A stretch of 64,000 nucleotides of DNA. Source: Gnetum montanum (Eukaryota; Streptophyta; Gnetopsida; Gnetales; Gnetaceae). Where the stretch lies: contig MNCI01029297.1 of NCBI GenBank assembly GCA_015680685.1, positions 125,376-189,375 of the forward strand, read 5' to 3'. The first letter of the stretch is position 1; each line of letters opens with the position of its first letter. Below, in pieces: positions 1 to 12,066 of the stretch. The notes beneath the pieces are model-generated. The model saw only the letters and a program-made list of their open reading frames with translations. It searched no databases and was not told the DNA's origin. The translations under genes and the position numbers were made by a program.

Positions 1-31
1 AAGGCTTATGAACTTAGAGGCTAAATTTTCA

Positions 32-49
32 GCCCTCCTCCTAGCACCA
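32..49 (-). promoter_or_regulatory. Putative primer binding site of a minus-strand LTR element
   Basis: Read on the minus strand, just after the LTR end at 57, the sequence is TGGTGCTAGGAGGAGGGC. Its place next to the LTR end and its TGG start fit a tRNA primer binding site. It resembles the site after the 5' LTR of element D (TGGCACTACAAGGAGGGA, 44580-44597). The tRNA was not identified. Confidence 0.5.
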
Positions 50-56
50 AAAGAAC

Positions 57-1451
57 TGTTGGTGATAGTTTGGGACACGACTGCCAACGAGTGTCCTTGA
101 ATAGGATTTAGGTCCTTGCTGGTCTCTGGCAACACCAAGGCCTAGATACCTCCAAATAGACTCAGTAGTTAATGTGATTATGTGTGTGTGCTGTTGCGGC
201 ATGTAGTTGTAAAAAATAAAATGATTGCATTGTGTGCAAACTACAAATGACTTATCTTAAAGAGATTCAGCCAACTTTGCCAAGTACTGTGAGTTGTTGA
301 CCATTCCTAGTTTGTTCAATTGCCTAGTCTACGTGGTCCTTATAATACCTACTTGTAACAAATAAAATTCTTCAAAAATATTTGAGCACAACTCTGCGAA
401 TCTACTTTTAATTTTCCCAAGAGAAAGAGATAGTTCCACAAGAAAACTAGAAATAGAGCGAGATTCAACGGAAATATAAAGGAAAGAAAGAAGATTTGTG
501 TTAAGGCCTCAAATATTTAAACAAGGTAAAATGACATGAGTAAACACTTTGCAATAAAGCTATCCAAAATTCAACAACTACGAATTGTTCAAACATCCAA
601 GGCTCAAATAAGCAATTTCTTCAAGACAATCCTACTATGCTACCAAAAAATTGCTGCGTAAACTATCACGTACGAGACTCCATTTTGGCTAGATAATGGA
701 TGTCAACAATTGCATTCAACAGAACCTTCAAAAGACTTGACAATTTCTAATTGAAATACCACGGAGATTCACTTTGAAGAGAAAAAGAAGCTATTCTAGT
801 CCCATCAAAATACCAAATATTTTCTAAACCCTCTTGACTATTGAATCGTTCAATGGCATGACTACAAGCAGAGGCTCTCTTACAACTATCTCAATAGCAG
901 TTCTTATATGTTGCACAATAATCAAATTTGCTACTAAAATGCTCTTAAGGCTTTCAAACACAAGTGCTTTTATGGCAAAATTTTAATAGAAATTTTCTTA
1001 AGCAACAAGAACAATAAGAGCAATCTAAAAATCCTAAAATTACTTGCCAAGGATGATACTATCTAAACTACTAGCTAAAAAATTTTAAAAAAATAAAAAT
1101 AAAACATAAGCATAACTCATAGGACTATGACAAAGAGGCTGAAATCTTTTCTTTAGCTAGTCATCTTACAAGCAATCTTTCACAATTTCTTCTTTACAAT
1201 GCTCTTCCCAAGACCCAAAGTGTGTCTCCAAGTGAGAGCTCCCAAAAGTGTGATGATGTTTTTTTTTAATTTAAAAAATTGCAATATTCTATTTACTTTC
1301 TTTCATATATTCATTATTTCCACCAATAATATTATGGTCTCCCTTAGATCCCATACCAATAGTATAAAATAACACATTTACATTCTCCCACTCTAACAAT
1401 AATGTTTAGGATGAATCTTACTGTTCCATGAAATGGCCAAATGTGCCAACA
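57..1451 (-). mobile_element. LTR of family L2, 5' LTR of an element that runs off the left edge
   Basis: The segment has TGTTGG and CCAACA ends (TG...CA with short inverted repeats). It matches, in reverse complement, most of the L2 LTR at 50995-53936, including stretches around 60-400, 1110-1240 and 1310-1451. On the minus strand the LTR starts at 1451 and ends at 57, followed by a primer-binding-site-like sequence. It is therefore the 5' LTR of an element whose body lies outside the window. The 5 bases beyond it (1452-1456, ctacc) would be the target duplication. This copy lacks about 1.5 kb present in the middle of the other copy. Confidence 0.75.
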
Positions 1452-4400
1452 CTACCAAAGTGGGACCTCAATGCATTGTCCACTCTTTAGCCATCAGTAT
1501 CTCTCATGAACAAGGATACCATTTCATGCCATATACTAGCCCAATATTTGTAGGATCTAGGATAGATCACCATCCTCTTGTACTCCTCACCTAGCATAGA
1601 GAGGTAAACAAATCATAATGTACCTACTGATTCATCACAGCCAAGGTACTGATAAATCTGCAACCCAATGTTGGGATTCTAAGACAAAATAATTAGTTCA
1701 TTAAGGTCTCAAGAGCACATATCTTCCCCATAGACATAGTTCTCAGAGAATTAACTAAGGTTACCATTGGCTGCATCTTTGTACCTATGCTACCTACAAA
1801 CACTAAGACAAAAGCTTAGAAACATAGAATTTAGTAGGAACACGATCAACACATCAACCTCATACACAACCATCAAGCATGATCATATAACAAAGTAATA
1901 TCACTCTTGCAACATCATAAAATGCAAGACCTCAGCCACATTCATAGATATCAATCATGCAAAACATTGATGGGTCAATTAGATACACTCAAACAAACAA
2001 TTTCATCATGAGGCACACCTAGAGAGAGCTAGCACACTCTCAAAATTCCAAGATTCATATATAGCAATCATTCCCAGCCACTAATACTAGTTTCAACTAG
2101 GATCAAGATCTCAACACAATCACAAGAGGCATGGATAATGGAGAATCATCATCATCTCAACTCAAAAATAAGGTGGAAGACCGAGGTCTAGAGAAAAACA
2201 AGTTTGCATAAAACCAATTCTCGCAACAATGAGTAACATCATAGAGGATGCATCCACAAGAAAGACTATTATCAAAAGAGGTGTGGTCTTAATAAGAACC
2301 AACATTAGGATGACCCACACTAGTAGTCTTCAAATCAAAGTGACCAAGAAATGTCACTAGTCAAAAGAGTGATGCCACAAACCCAAGGGCAACAAAACTA
2401 GCTCAAACAAGGGAGCACAACTCGCAAAGATCAGCAACAAGGGAAATCATGTCTCATGCACAAGAAGTTGTCAAACAAGATAATAAACATTTGACTTTGG
2501 GATGGAAAAAATGGCCTCAAAATTCATCCTCAATGTTCCCAACAATAACTCATCATCCCACGTAGAACACCAAGCCTTGCATTACGAATGATAGACATGA
2601 CGAAGATAACATGCATGCAGGATTTGAAAGCACAACCAATAAGACACACATACACAAATAGACAAACAAACAATAGCAAGCATGAATGTACGAAGGCTAT
2701 GGGAAACCATCTTAATCCACCTAGAATAAGGCTCACCAAAATCACATGTCTAAAGGCCCTCCATCCTAAGGTATCTAGGAACCATCTTGTCCCAATTTGT
2801 ATTTTCTCATACTCACTGTATCTAGGATGCATGGGAGTGCAGGGATATCCTATTCTACACAATTCAACAAATTCCATCTCAAAACATGTCATCTGGGTGG
2901 AAACTAAAGTAGAGACTCAGTCTAATTCATCCCATATGAATCACTGGAGACTAGAGTTGAGAGCTCCTTGAGAAAAAAAATTCTTGAGTTTCCAATAGAA
3001 TTCCTCTCTACCATATCAAATACAATTACAACTAGTCCAACCACAAGCAAAAAAGTGGAGGACATCACTACAACGAAATCATTTACATCCTCAAGGAGAG
3101 CAACATACATCAGTTGCTCAAAATTTAACATTTGTCCCCTCATGAAGAGAGTAAAAACATGGCCATAAGGCAACTCCTCAAAGAATACATAAGGATATGA
3201 TCCTAAATCACCTAGGTATCAATCCGAAGGGATCATTAATCGAACAACCTCAATGAAGTAACACAACCAAAGAGCACATGAATATCACAACACAATTTCA
3301 AAAATGCTCTAATATCATTTGTAATAATGTTTCTCCAACATTGTCTGACACCCCAAGGAATTCACTAAGATCCAATGGATCTAGGGCAAAAGACCTAGGA
3401 AATACGCCTGAAGCAAGAAAGTGACTCAAGAGTGAGTGTAAGCAGAAATGCAGCTTCTTAACATATATAGCAATGCACCTCACAGAGGGTAACCAACTCC
3501 AAAATAGGGATCATGAAAATAAGCACACAAGCAACCTTGTAGACAACATGATTGGAAGGGAAAATGATGCACCTACAAGGGAATGTGCCTCAATCCCAAA
3601 TCCCTCATGATTTGGTACAAGGTGTGGCCTAGCACTAGACCAAAACTATCTAGTCTTTGTTGCCTACATATCTACAACCACCATAGAATCAAAGCCACGT
3701 AGTTCTCTATGGTGAGGGTATAATGAAGAGGACTTAAAAGAGAGTTAGAATAGGAGGGTGTCCTTTTGCTAGCTTGGTACCACCAAGCTAGGATGGGTTT
3801 TCTAACACTTGAGTCACTTGAGGGCACCTCAAAGTGTTCATGGCCCCTAAACCATGGGGAGAGCCTATAAGAACCACCACATTGGAACATCTCTCATATT
3901 TTAACTCTTTTTTCAAAGTCCTTTTCATCTTTCCCTCATGGTACTTGTTCACTATAGGTCTCTCATGCATATTTAGCCTTGGACAGAATTTACCACCTAC
4001 TTAGGGATGCATTCCCAAACAACCCAACTCATCGATAGTGCCCCATGATGTAGTACTATCCAAGCCTGATGGGGAAATCACCCTTTCCTGTGATCCATTC
4101 TAGGGGACTTAGGGTTGATCCATCATAGGGGATGCTTCTGTAGACTACAATTTGAATGGTGACCATTGCTATATTTTCACACTAGGCTATTCCTTGTTCA
4201 CTTATCATTATTAGGGAAATCCTCATAAGTTTCTCTTCCTTTGCTTAGTTATATGCTTAAACTCAGTGACTACACTCACCTAAACTGGGGTAACTACAAA
4301 GAGGGAGCATCACACATCCTATGCATGATGTAAAGGAGGAACATCACCCCCTTGAACTGTTGGTCACATGGTCCCGCATTACATTGAAGAAGAAGGGTGG

Positions 4401-4883
4401 GAAGGGGGCCAATGTACCTCATGCATGCTCAACGTAGGGAACATAGAGACCACCACCACCATCCATTGCTCCCTCTAGGAAGAAGCAAGAAAATACGAAT
4501 GATAGTAACTATCAGTTGACTGCACCTCAAGAGACATAGAGAACCACATCCACTGCCCCCTCACATGGGTTGAAGATGGCATGCCATAGGATCTTCATGA
4601 CACCCAAGTAGGCGTGCCCTCGACCTAGGCCTTAGGTGCAACTTGCATTCAAAGATTTGATGATTCATGGGATTCTACAATTCACAGAAAGTATCACATT
4701 TTGCTACATTCTTCATTGAAATGAAAGTCAAGATATCCATTATCAAGAGTTATGGTTGGGATCATGAACCCAAGTTAACCACCACAATGATGTTATAGAT
4801 GTTCATCAGCTTATCTCTATGATCAACTATTTTCCATAAGTTATTTCTATTTTCAAGGACCCCTTTTTAAAGTCTCAACTTTC
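1452..4883. other. Unrecognised AT-rich region, no supported gene
   Basis: About 3.4 kb between the L2 LTR and the Penelope-like remnant. The longest open stretches (for example 2588-2971 plus and 2530-2892 minus) overlap on opposite strands, show no recognisable motif and have compositionally biased translations. I see no tRNA, repeat array or LTR ends. It may hold strongly decayed transposon sequence. Confidence 0.5.
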
Positions 4884-6110
4884 AAACCTTGTACTTTCTA
4901 CCTAATCTTGAAAACCCATAAATGTATTCTTGTTAGTCACCCCATCTACTCCTATTCAAGGTATTTTCTTGAGCCTGCCTCCCACCTACTCCACTACCTA
5001 CTTTTCCACATTCTCTATTCTAAACCATACCATCTTTTAGACTTATCATCTTTGATTTGTGACCTTCACTCTAGAGTCCTACCTCAAAATGTGTTCCTCT
5101 TCACTTTTGATGTAGAATCTCTCTACCCTAGCATTACCATAGATCATGGCCTTGCTACTCTTCATGCTATGGTTGAGTCATATTTTTATGATAACCCTTT
5201 TGATTTGCAAGTCTTCTACATCAATGCCATCATGGAGCTTGCCTCTCTATTCCTTCAAGAAAATTTCTTGGAGTTCAATGGAATCTTCTACAAACATGTT
5301 AGAGGCACTGCCATGGGTAGCAACTTTGCTGTTGTCTACACTTTCCTATTTCTATGCCACTTAGAAAAACAAATTTTCTCTACATCAGGCTCTGAGTATC
5401 TTCTCTACTTCAAAAGATACGTTGATGATGCCTTTGGCATTTGGAGTGGTTCATAGGATTTTCTCTTCTAGTCACTTGATTGATATGGTTATTTCTATCC
5501 TACCATCAATATTACTTCCTCAGTAACTAGCTCCTTAGCAAACATTTTGGATGTTTCCTTTTTCAAGGATTCTAAGTTTGTTAACACTAGTATTCTTTCT
5601 ACTAAGTGTTATCAAATATCATTGAATGCTTATCAATATATCCCTTTCTTCTCTTGGAATCCTTGCCATCAAAATAAATCTTTTATTATTGCCAACCTCA
5701 AATGATATCTCATCAGAGAATCCTACCTTAGTGATCTTTAATAGATTTGACAACAACTCTTTCGATGACTTTGTGCTTGAGGATATCCTTCTTGCTTCTT
5801 GGCTCATTGCTTTAACCTTGTCCCTTCTATCTCCAAATGGAATCTTCTGAAATAGCTTCATCAATGCCATGATGTTTGCAATAGGAAAAGGACCCCTCTC
5901 ATCTTCAAAATGGATTTTAGTCCTTCCACTAAATCATTAAACTTGAGGGCCCTCCTAAACCATATACATGCTTGGCTTTGTCAAAAGGATCTGAGTCTCC
6001 AAAACATCATTCCAAATGCTATCGCTTGTTGGAGGAATCCTAGAAAGCTTCATTCTTTTCTCATCAAGAAAAAATTCAAGTGTAGTGGTCCCATTTCTAT
6101 CTTGACTTGA
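4884..6110 (+). pseudogene. Penelope-like element reverse transcriptase remnant
   Basis: Frame pieces read as a Penelope-like (PLE) reverse transcriptase. In order: a KTHK-type segment near 4905, FTFDVESLYPSI near 5105, EFNGIFYKHVRGTAMGSNFA near 5270, and YFKRYVDDAFGIWSGS near 5408, which holds the YVDD catalytic box. The C-terminal part follows in shifted frames to about 6110: FLDVSFFKDSKF-like, SLNAYQYIPFFSWNP, NKSFIIANLK, RGYP-like, and a final K-rich CSGPISIL segment. The GTAMG motif and the domain order separate PLE from LINE and LTR reverse transcriptases. At least two frameshifts and several stops break it. No GIY-YIG endonuclease could be read downstream. PLEs are rare in plants and have been reported from conifers. 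Confidence 0.8.
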
Positions 6111-7106
6111 ATGAGTGGGGTATGTTCTAATTATTGCACATAATCATTACTCTAATTTTGAAAGTTGGAACTCTATGAATTCTCATCCTGCACTTATTGC
6201 TCAAACAAAAAGCATTACTTCTATAAACATACTAAAGAGGGGTGAGATTCCCTATAAATGTTTTATGTAGTCACATTGCTTTTATGTTTGAGACTTTCTC
6301 TTTATTTGTCTTTAATGTCTTTGTATTTCCATCTTTTCTTCAGTTGCACGAGATTTTACTTAAAATTTTAAGTACCCTAAAATTTTTACCACCCTCCAAA
6401 CAACAACCCTACTATGCAACCACGGATGGGTAGGATGAGAACCTATGATGAACCAACACCATAGCTATTCGACATAATGCCCCCAACTACCCCACATTTT
6501 CCCAAAGCAATGACATACCCTACAACCCAAAGGCTAAGGGCAGCCATTTACCTAGAACACGTGCGATGAGAGAAGAGAACTACATCCAACCATTGAGTCT
6601 TATCCCCTCTCTCTCATGTGCCCCTCTCTTCATGGAATTGGATGGCTAGGAAAAAAAGAGTAGACCTCATATGTCATGCTCGTGTCCAGCCTTGTATTTT
6701 TAAAGCTATTTATGACATGCTTTTTTCATAGGTTGCCACTCCCAAAATGAACATCTCTCCACCTATCCTTAATGGTCGATGATGACCATGGTCAACACAT
6801 CCTCCATTAGGAGGAAACCTAAGTTCCCTCCAAATTCTCTGCATCAATCCCCTTTTTTTCCACCTAAAATCTACCTAGGTGATGACGTGCCCTTTTGGGC
6901 ATTGATCCATCGACTGTGGAAGGCATAATTTAGATGCAACATATCATGCCCCCTCCAAGCACATGATCTCCCCATAAGCATTGCATAAAGTCCTATCCCA
7001 ATGTGGCACGACCATCGTGGATGCTTCACATGAGGTCCCCCAATATTCTTCATCACTATGATAAAAACACAAGACTGTAACCAATGAGATAAAAGCATGT
7101 GCATGT
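6111..7106. other. Unrecognised stretch downstream of the 18S copy
   Basis: It begins right after the Penelope-like remnant and ends where the decayed 18S 3' end begins. If the 18S copy came from genomic rDNA, this side should hold ITS1. I cannot recognise ITS1 or a 5.8S sequence. The open frame at 6871-7104 on the minus strand has no recognisable motif. I see no other supported feature. Confidence 0.4.
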
Positions 7107-8921
7107 CAATGATCCTACCGCAGGTTCACCTATGGTAACCTTGTTATGACTTATCCTTCCTCTAAATGATAAGGTTTAATGAGCTTCTCATGACATTGAT
7201 CATGGTGAAACCATCATCATTACCATAATCTAAACATTTCACTGAATCATTCAATCAATAGGAGCGATGGGCAGTATGCACAAAGGGTAGGGACGTAGTC
7301 AATATGAGCTGATGACTCACACTTACTAGGAATTCCTTGTTGAAGATCAATAATTGCAAAGATCTATCCCCATCATAATGCATTTTCACAAGATTTCCTA
7401 ATCCTCTTGGATGAGGAAAAGAAGCTTGCCGAATGCATCAGTGTAATGCACATGCATCCCATAACATCTAAGGGCATCACAAACCTATTATTGCCTCAAA
7501 CTTTCACGACGTGAGTAGCCATAGTCCCTCTAAGAATTTTTCCATGAAGGGTGTACCTCCACATAGCTAGTTAGCATGTTGAGTTCTCATTCATCAATGG
7601 AATTAACCAGAAAAATCACTCCACCAAATAAGAACGGTCATGCACCACCACCCATAGAATCAAGAAAGAGCTCTTAATCTATTAATCCTTAGTATGTTTG
7701 GACCCAGTAAGTTTTCCCATGTTGAGTCAAATTAAGCTGTAGGCTCCACTCCTAGTGGTGCCCTTTCATCAATTCCTTTAAGTTTCATCCTTATGACCAT
7801 AGTCCTCCCAGAACCCAAACACTCTAATTTCTTGGAAGGTTCCAATGGAGTCCTAAAAGTAGCATCCACTGATCCCTAGTCAACATCATTTATGGTTGAG
7901 ACTAGGATGGTATCTGATCATCTTTAAGCACCCAACTTTCATTCTTGATTAATGAAAACATCCTTGGAAAATTCTTTCACAGTAGTTCATCATTCATAAA
8001 TCCAAGAATTTTGCCTCTAACAATGAAATACGAATGTCCCCAATAGTCCCTATTAATCATTACTCTGATCCTAAAGGCGAACACAATAGGATTGAAATCC
8101 TATCATGTTATTCCATGCTAATGTATTTAGAGCATAGGCTTGCTTTGAGCACTTTAATTTTTTTCAAAGTAACAGCATTGTAGCCATGACCTAGCTAATT
8201 AAGGCTAGGACCATATCACCAATAGAAGGAATGGAACAGTCAATGCACACCAAATTGGTAGACCAACCACCCCATCCCAAGATCCAATTATGAGCTTTTT
8301 AAATATAACAACTTAAATATATGCTATTGGAGCTAGAATTACCATGGCTACTAGCACAAGACTTGGCCTCTAGTGGATCCTCATTAAGGGGTTTAAATTG
8401 TACTCATTCCAATTACTAGACTCGATGACCCTGGTATTGTTATTTATTGTCACTACCTTCTCATGTCAAGATTGGATAATTTGTGCACCTACTACCTTCC
8501 TTAGATGTGGTAGCCATTTCTCAGGCTTCCTCTCTGGAATTGAAGCCTAATTTTCCATCACCCATCACAACCATTGTAGGCCTCTATCCTACCATCGAAA
8601 GTTGATAGAAAAAAAATTTGAATGAAGCATTGTTGGCACAAGGGTCGTGTGATCTGTCTAGTTACCATGATTCACCAAGCAAATGAGTGAGCTTGCATTA
8701 GCACTTTATCTAATAAATGCATCCTTTCTGAAAGTCAAGATTTGTTGCATGTATTAGCTATAGAATTACTATGGTTATTCAAGTACTAAGGTACCATCAA
8801 AGAAACTATAACTAATTTAATGAACCATTTGCAATTTCACTGTTTGAAGTAGTCCATACTTAGACATGCATGGCTTAATCTTTGAGATAAGCATATGACT
8901 ACAGGTAGGATCAACTAGGTA
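7107..8921 (-). pseudogene. Full-length decayed 18S rRNA copy
   Basis: The reverse complement reads as a plant small-subunit rRNA from its first bases (TACCTAGTTGATCCT, 8921 downward) to its last (GGATCATTG at 7107). Long near-identical blocks include the regions around 7280-7330, 7620-7690, 7730-7800, 7910-7990 and 8310-8350. Its length of 1815 bases fits a plant 18S, so there are no large gaps. Differences are mostly transitions spread over the whole length, including conserved core positions, so it is not a working gene. Both ends coincide with the ends of mature 18S, which raises the option that it came from RNA. Next to it lies an inverted LTR fragment. Confidence 0.93.
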
Positions 8922-8950
8922 ATGTTGTGGGCACCCCATGTGGTGGGTAC

Positions 8951-9449
8951 TGTACTGTCCGAAATCATCGGTCTCTGGCTGGAATGAAACAGAAACCTGG
9001 AGATCTCAGGACACGCACAGAAGACCCTACCTTTGCTTGAGGGAAAGATGGAATTAACAAAGGTAGAGTACCTTGAGTGGTCCAGACGCAGATCAGGCAA
9101 GGATTTCCCTAAATGTACATCGATATACTGTACATTGGGTTATATGTAAATGGCATAACGAATGTAAAATGGAGCGTAAATGTACAAGAGTGTAAATAGT
9201 AAACATGCAACAATGAATGAAAAAAATTTAGTAGATTTTAGCAAAGAAGTGTAGTAATATTATTATGAAATGAGAGTTACAATGCATCAGTCTAATGCAG
9301 TTCTGACACAAGGCGGACGAATAGCCCCGGTGGATGCAGGGATGACTATGTGCTGGGTTCAACTGTAGGCACATCGTAAAGGCTATATGCTCAGCATGCA
9401 GGGTCGAGATCCAGCGTACAGGGTTTTTTTCTCCCATTTCTCAGCGTAC
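8951..9449 (-). mobile_element. Inverted LTR fragment of element E family (R-U5 part)
   Basis: The reverse complement matches 18586-19088, the last 500 bases of the 3' LTR of element E, from ACGCTGAGAAATGGGAG to the terminal GGACAGTACA. Homology stops at both edges. In the intact LTR this part begins about 70 bases after the TATA box (18509), so it corresponds roughly to R plus U5 without U3. A 29-base linker (8922-8950) joins it to the 18S start. Together with 18586-19088 it forms a long inverted repeat with arms about 9.1 kb apart. Confidence 0.85.
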
Positions 9450-9640
9450 ACAGGGAGGATGCTATACCTACCATCTCATCATATACAGATACAGACCAAG
9501 GCTCAGAGGTTAAGCTCGAAGAGCCTAAACAAGATGATGCAGACGAACAACAAAGATGTACGTAACCATTAGGAAATAATATCATAGACACAAAGGAAAA
9601 TCTACCCAAAATAGAAATACCTGAGCCTGAAATCGTACAT

Positions 9641-9943
9641 ATGCAGCCTCAAGTAGAAACTACAATTGACACGGAAACCATGATACATGAAGAAGTGCCG
9701 GAAAGCACCAACGCGGGAACTATCCCATCAGATGTCCCTTGGGCTGAATTACCATTCAACGTGATTAGCGAAGGAGATGATGAATATAGAATCATACTCA
9801 TTAAGGCTACTCCTAATGTTAAAATGAGAAAAATAAAAAAAATTGTTAAACCAATAAATGACATTCAAGTCCGGAACGACGTTAAACTATCATGTCCGCA
9901 ACAACATAAAACTAGCCACGATCAGAAATGGTTGATCTACTAA
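9641..9943 (+). pseudogene. Acidic linker frame, probably end of gag-pro of element E
   Basis: A 100-codon open frame, with related reading frame visible upstream from about 9460, gives an acidic, Glu/Thr/Ile-rich protein (starts MQPQVETTIDTETM, later GDDEYRIILIK). No catalytic motif is visible. Its place, just before hairpin units and the 3' end of the antisense gene, matches the segment after protease in element D (about 48820-49070). I infer that it is the tail of the gag-pro reading frame. The frame runs into the first hairpin unit. Confidence 0.4.
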
Positions 9944-10015
9944 GAAATCAACCCTTGTCACTTGAAACTTCCCTCACTTACGCATGGCCCGAAATGGCCT
10001 CAAACTAGATCATCT
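9868..10015 (+). repeat. Hairpin units between gag-pro tail and antisense gene (E)
   Basis: At least three units of the window-wide hairpin family are present: GTC...GAC before GTTAAACTATCA, TGT...ACA before TAAAACTAGCC, and GGCC...GGCC before TCAAACTAGA. They separate the sense frame from the 3' end of the antisense gene. Confidence 0.6.
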
Positions 10016-10289
10016 ACCTACATTTTATATTAGAAAATGCCAATTCATTGTTCAAATTTACGCTTGCATTGTCGTGTAGCTAATAACAATTTTCGCAATT
10101 ATCCTTTGCTTATAATTACATTCCTACTTATAATTACATTCGTGCACTACACTTAAACTATAAAAACAAACCAAAACATTTTACATTGTCGTGTTGTGTT
10201 TACATTTAAACTCAAAATCCACAAAAAAAATATATATGTAGAAATATATATATACATGTAATGACATACAAGTACAAGAGTTAACTGGT

Positions 10290-10295
10290 TTTATT
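10290..10295 (-). terminator. Poly(A) signal of the antisense gene in E
   Basis: AATAAA on the minus strand, about 80 bases beyond the stop codon at 10374-10376. Element D has an AATAAA about 95 bases beyond its stop (49418-49423). Confidence 0.5.
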
Positions 10296-10373
10296 CATCC
10301 ATTCAATACAACTCAAAACATTCAATTTATGACTCACGTAAAAATGTGAGCCAGAATAATCTTAAAGAAAAAA

Positions 10374-10475
10374 CTAAACATCAGGGATGGGAGGGTCATC
10401 CCCTTTAGACCAACCGGCATCATGGGTCCCTACTCCACTGGGGCCAGCTTCTTGAACATCATTGTCACCTTGACC
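10374..10475 (-). other. Last exon of the antisense gene (E)
   Basis: The acceptor TTTTATAG precedes an exon that reads GQGDNDVQEAGPSGVG, continues acidic and Gly/Pro-rich, and ends in TAG. The matching exon in D (49517-49651) has a similar composition (APNDSLAPVEGGNEEP) and also ends shortly before AATAAA. Confidence 0.6.
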
Positions 10476-10570
10476 CTATAAAATACAAGAGAGACAATCA
10501 ACATAAGAACAAAATAGAAAAATCCCAAACACTACTCAATTAATGAATTTCATGGTAACAAAATGCTTAC

Positions 10571-11355
10571 CAAAGCGGACCCCCCTAAACCGAATTCCAG
10601 TCGATGGAGAATTTCCTCTTCTGAGATGCTAGCCCAATCAGTCCCATCAAGGCCTAGATCGACATTTTCTAAGGCCTTCCCCTTATCAACAGCCGACCAT
10701 GTAGGACGTTTCAAGGGGAATTCACCTATAGAGACCTCCCAAGAAGTGGTTGTGATTACCCTAGTAGGCAATTCCATCTCAACAGTTGTATTCTGATCAA
10801 AGGTATCAAATGCAGAGCATAGACCCAGACCCTCTACAAACATTTCAAGCTGATGCTTTTCTATCGATACTTCCTTCAATGATTTCTTATAATGGTGCTT
10901 GTGGTTCTTCTCATCTTGACCCCACTTATGCACCTTGGAAGCGAAAGCCTTCCAATCCTGGCACTTGAGGTTCAGTAGATCTACTTGGGCCTTACGCTCT
11001 ACTAGTTTCTAGGTTAGTGATGCGTGGCGATTGAGCAGGCTCCAATATCTAGTATAAGTGAGCTCAGAGGTTTGCCAAGAATGATCACCTATCAGTCTAG
11101 CTGAGGCAAACTCATACCGAGCCTTGAGATCATCACGTTCAACTGACAACTCGGAAACTTCTTTTTCCTTTGCTTGGATTTGCAACCCTAACTGTTCGAT
11201 GGAATGCCTACAGGTCCACAGTGATTTGGCGTTATGTACAAGACTTTTCGCCACCTCGTCATAGAATGGTCTTGGTATCTATTCAACTTCTGGGGGTAGT
11301 GTAGGCAAAATTTCAATGCTAACAGTCTCAGATGGATCCCACTTCAGCTTGGCAC
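10571..11355 (-). other. Coiled-coil exon of the antisense gene (E)
   Basis: The exon starts AKLKWDPSETVSIEILPTLP after an AG acceptor and ends at GCTTTG|GTAAGC. The middle is charged and heptad-like (around 11050-11200, with IQAKEKEVSELSVERDDLKA), which suggests a coiled coil. The C-terminal part has a WASISEEEILHRLEFGLG segment. The start matches A (SRLKWDPTRPLKVGIVSTFP, from 21633) and D (LKWDPTRSLKVGAVSTF, from 50208). In-frame stops lie near 11280 and 11010. Confidence 0.65.
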
Positions 11356-11449
11356 CTACGCACACAAAAAGAACGGGCATTAAGAATTAGACGACAAAAA
11401 AGGGGTGTGAAACTCGAAAGCTGCAAAAGACCCAAAGCATTTGTACCTA

Positions 11450-12004
11450 TCTTAGGGTGGGCTTCCTGAATACGTTTGACCACCTCGTCAATGATATTGG
11501 TCATGAAATCCATTTTACTTGGCATCTCAGTCCAAGAAAATGGTCTACGAGTACGAGGTGGACTAGCCTCAGGGGGCATTTTAGGGGGAACCACCTTCAT
11601 AGGCACTTCCAACCGCATCGTAGGAATTATCCTACCTTCGTCTAAAAGGGATAAAAACATTAAAGTAAAACACCATAGAAGCAATAATTCACCAAGCAAC
11701 ACAATAAAACAAAAGGAAACATACCGTCTCCTCTGACCCCTTCCGGGTTTGGAGGGTTGCCAAGGTCCAATCTTCCCTTAAGGAAGCTACTGAACATTTT
11801 ATCAACACCACCCTGGTCATCGACCAGTTCAGTCTCCATGGTGTCTTCCACTAGCTCCTTCATCCCTTCCACTTGGTCTTTGTCCACCTCTTCTTCCTCA
11901 ATTATTATGTCTATTGTAGCTTCCTCCTCCTCAATAATGGTCTCTAACTCCTGTCTCCTCACTTCTTGAGTCAAGTATGAAGGCATTAGTTGCATGTAAG
12001 CAGT
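11450..12004 (-). other. Two acidic exons of the antisense gene (E)
   Basis: Exon 12004-11725 is very acidic, with repeated EEEE runs around 11880-11950, and ends at GAGACG|GTATGT. Exon 11641-11450 carries a Pro-rich start and the segment SWTEMPSKMDFMTNIIDEVV, ending at GATAG|GTACAA. A and D have the related segments AEVPDKFAFMEGIVDDMISR and VEIFDKFTFMWGIVDDMIKC. Confidence 0.6.
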
Positions 12005-12066
12005 CTAAATGAAAATTATGAATAAGATGAAAAGGATTATGCAATAAGTGCACCAAGCTTACTTAC

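Noticed and set aside
2530-2971. Overlapping open frames on both strands (2530-2892 minus, 2588-2971 plus)
   Set aside because: No motif, no conserved relative in the window, and each can be explained as the chance mirror of the other.
7107-8921. A functional 18S rRNA gene
   Set aside because: Substitutions fall throughout, also in universally conserved core positions, and no 5.8S or 28S is seen nearby.
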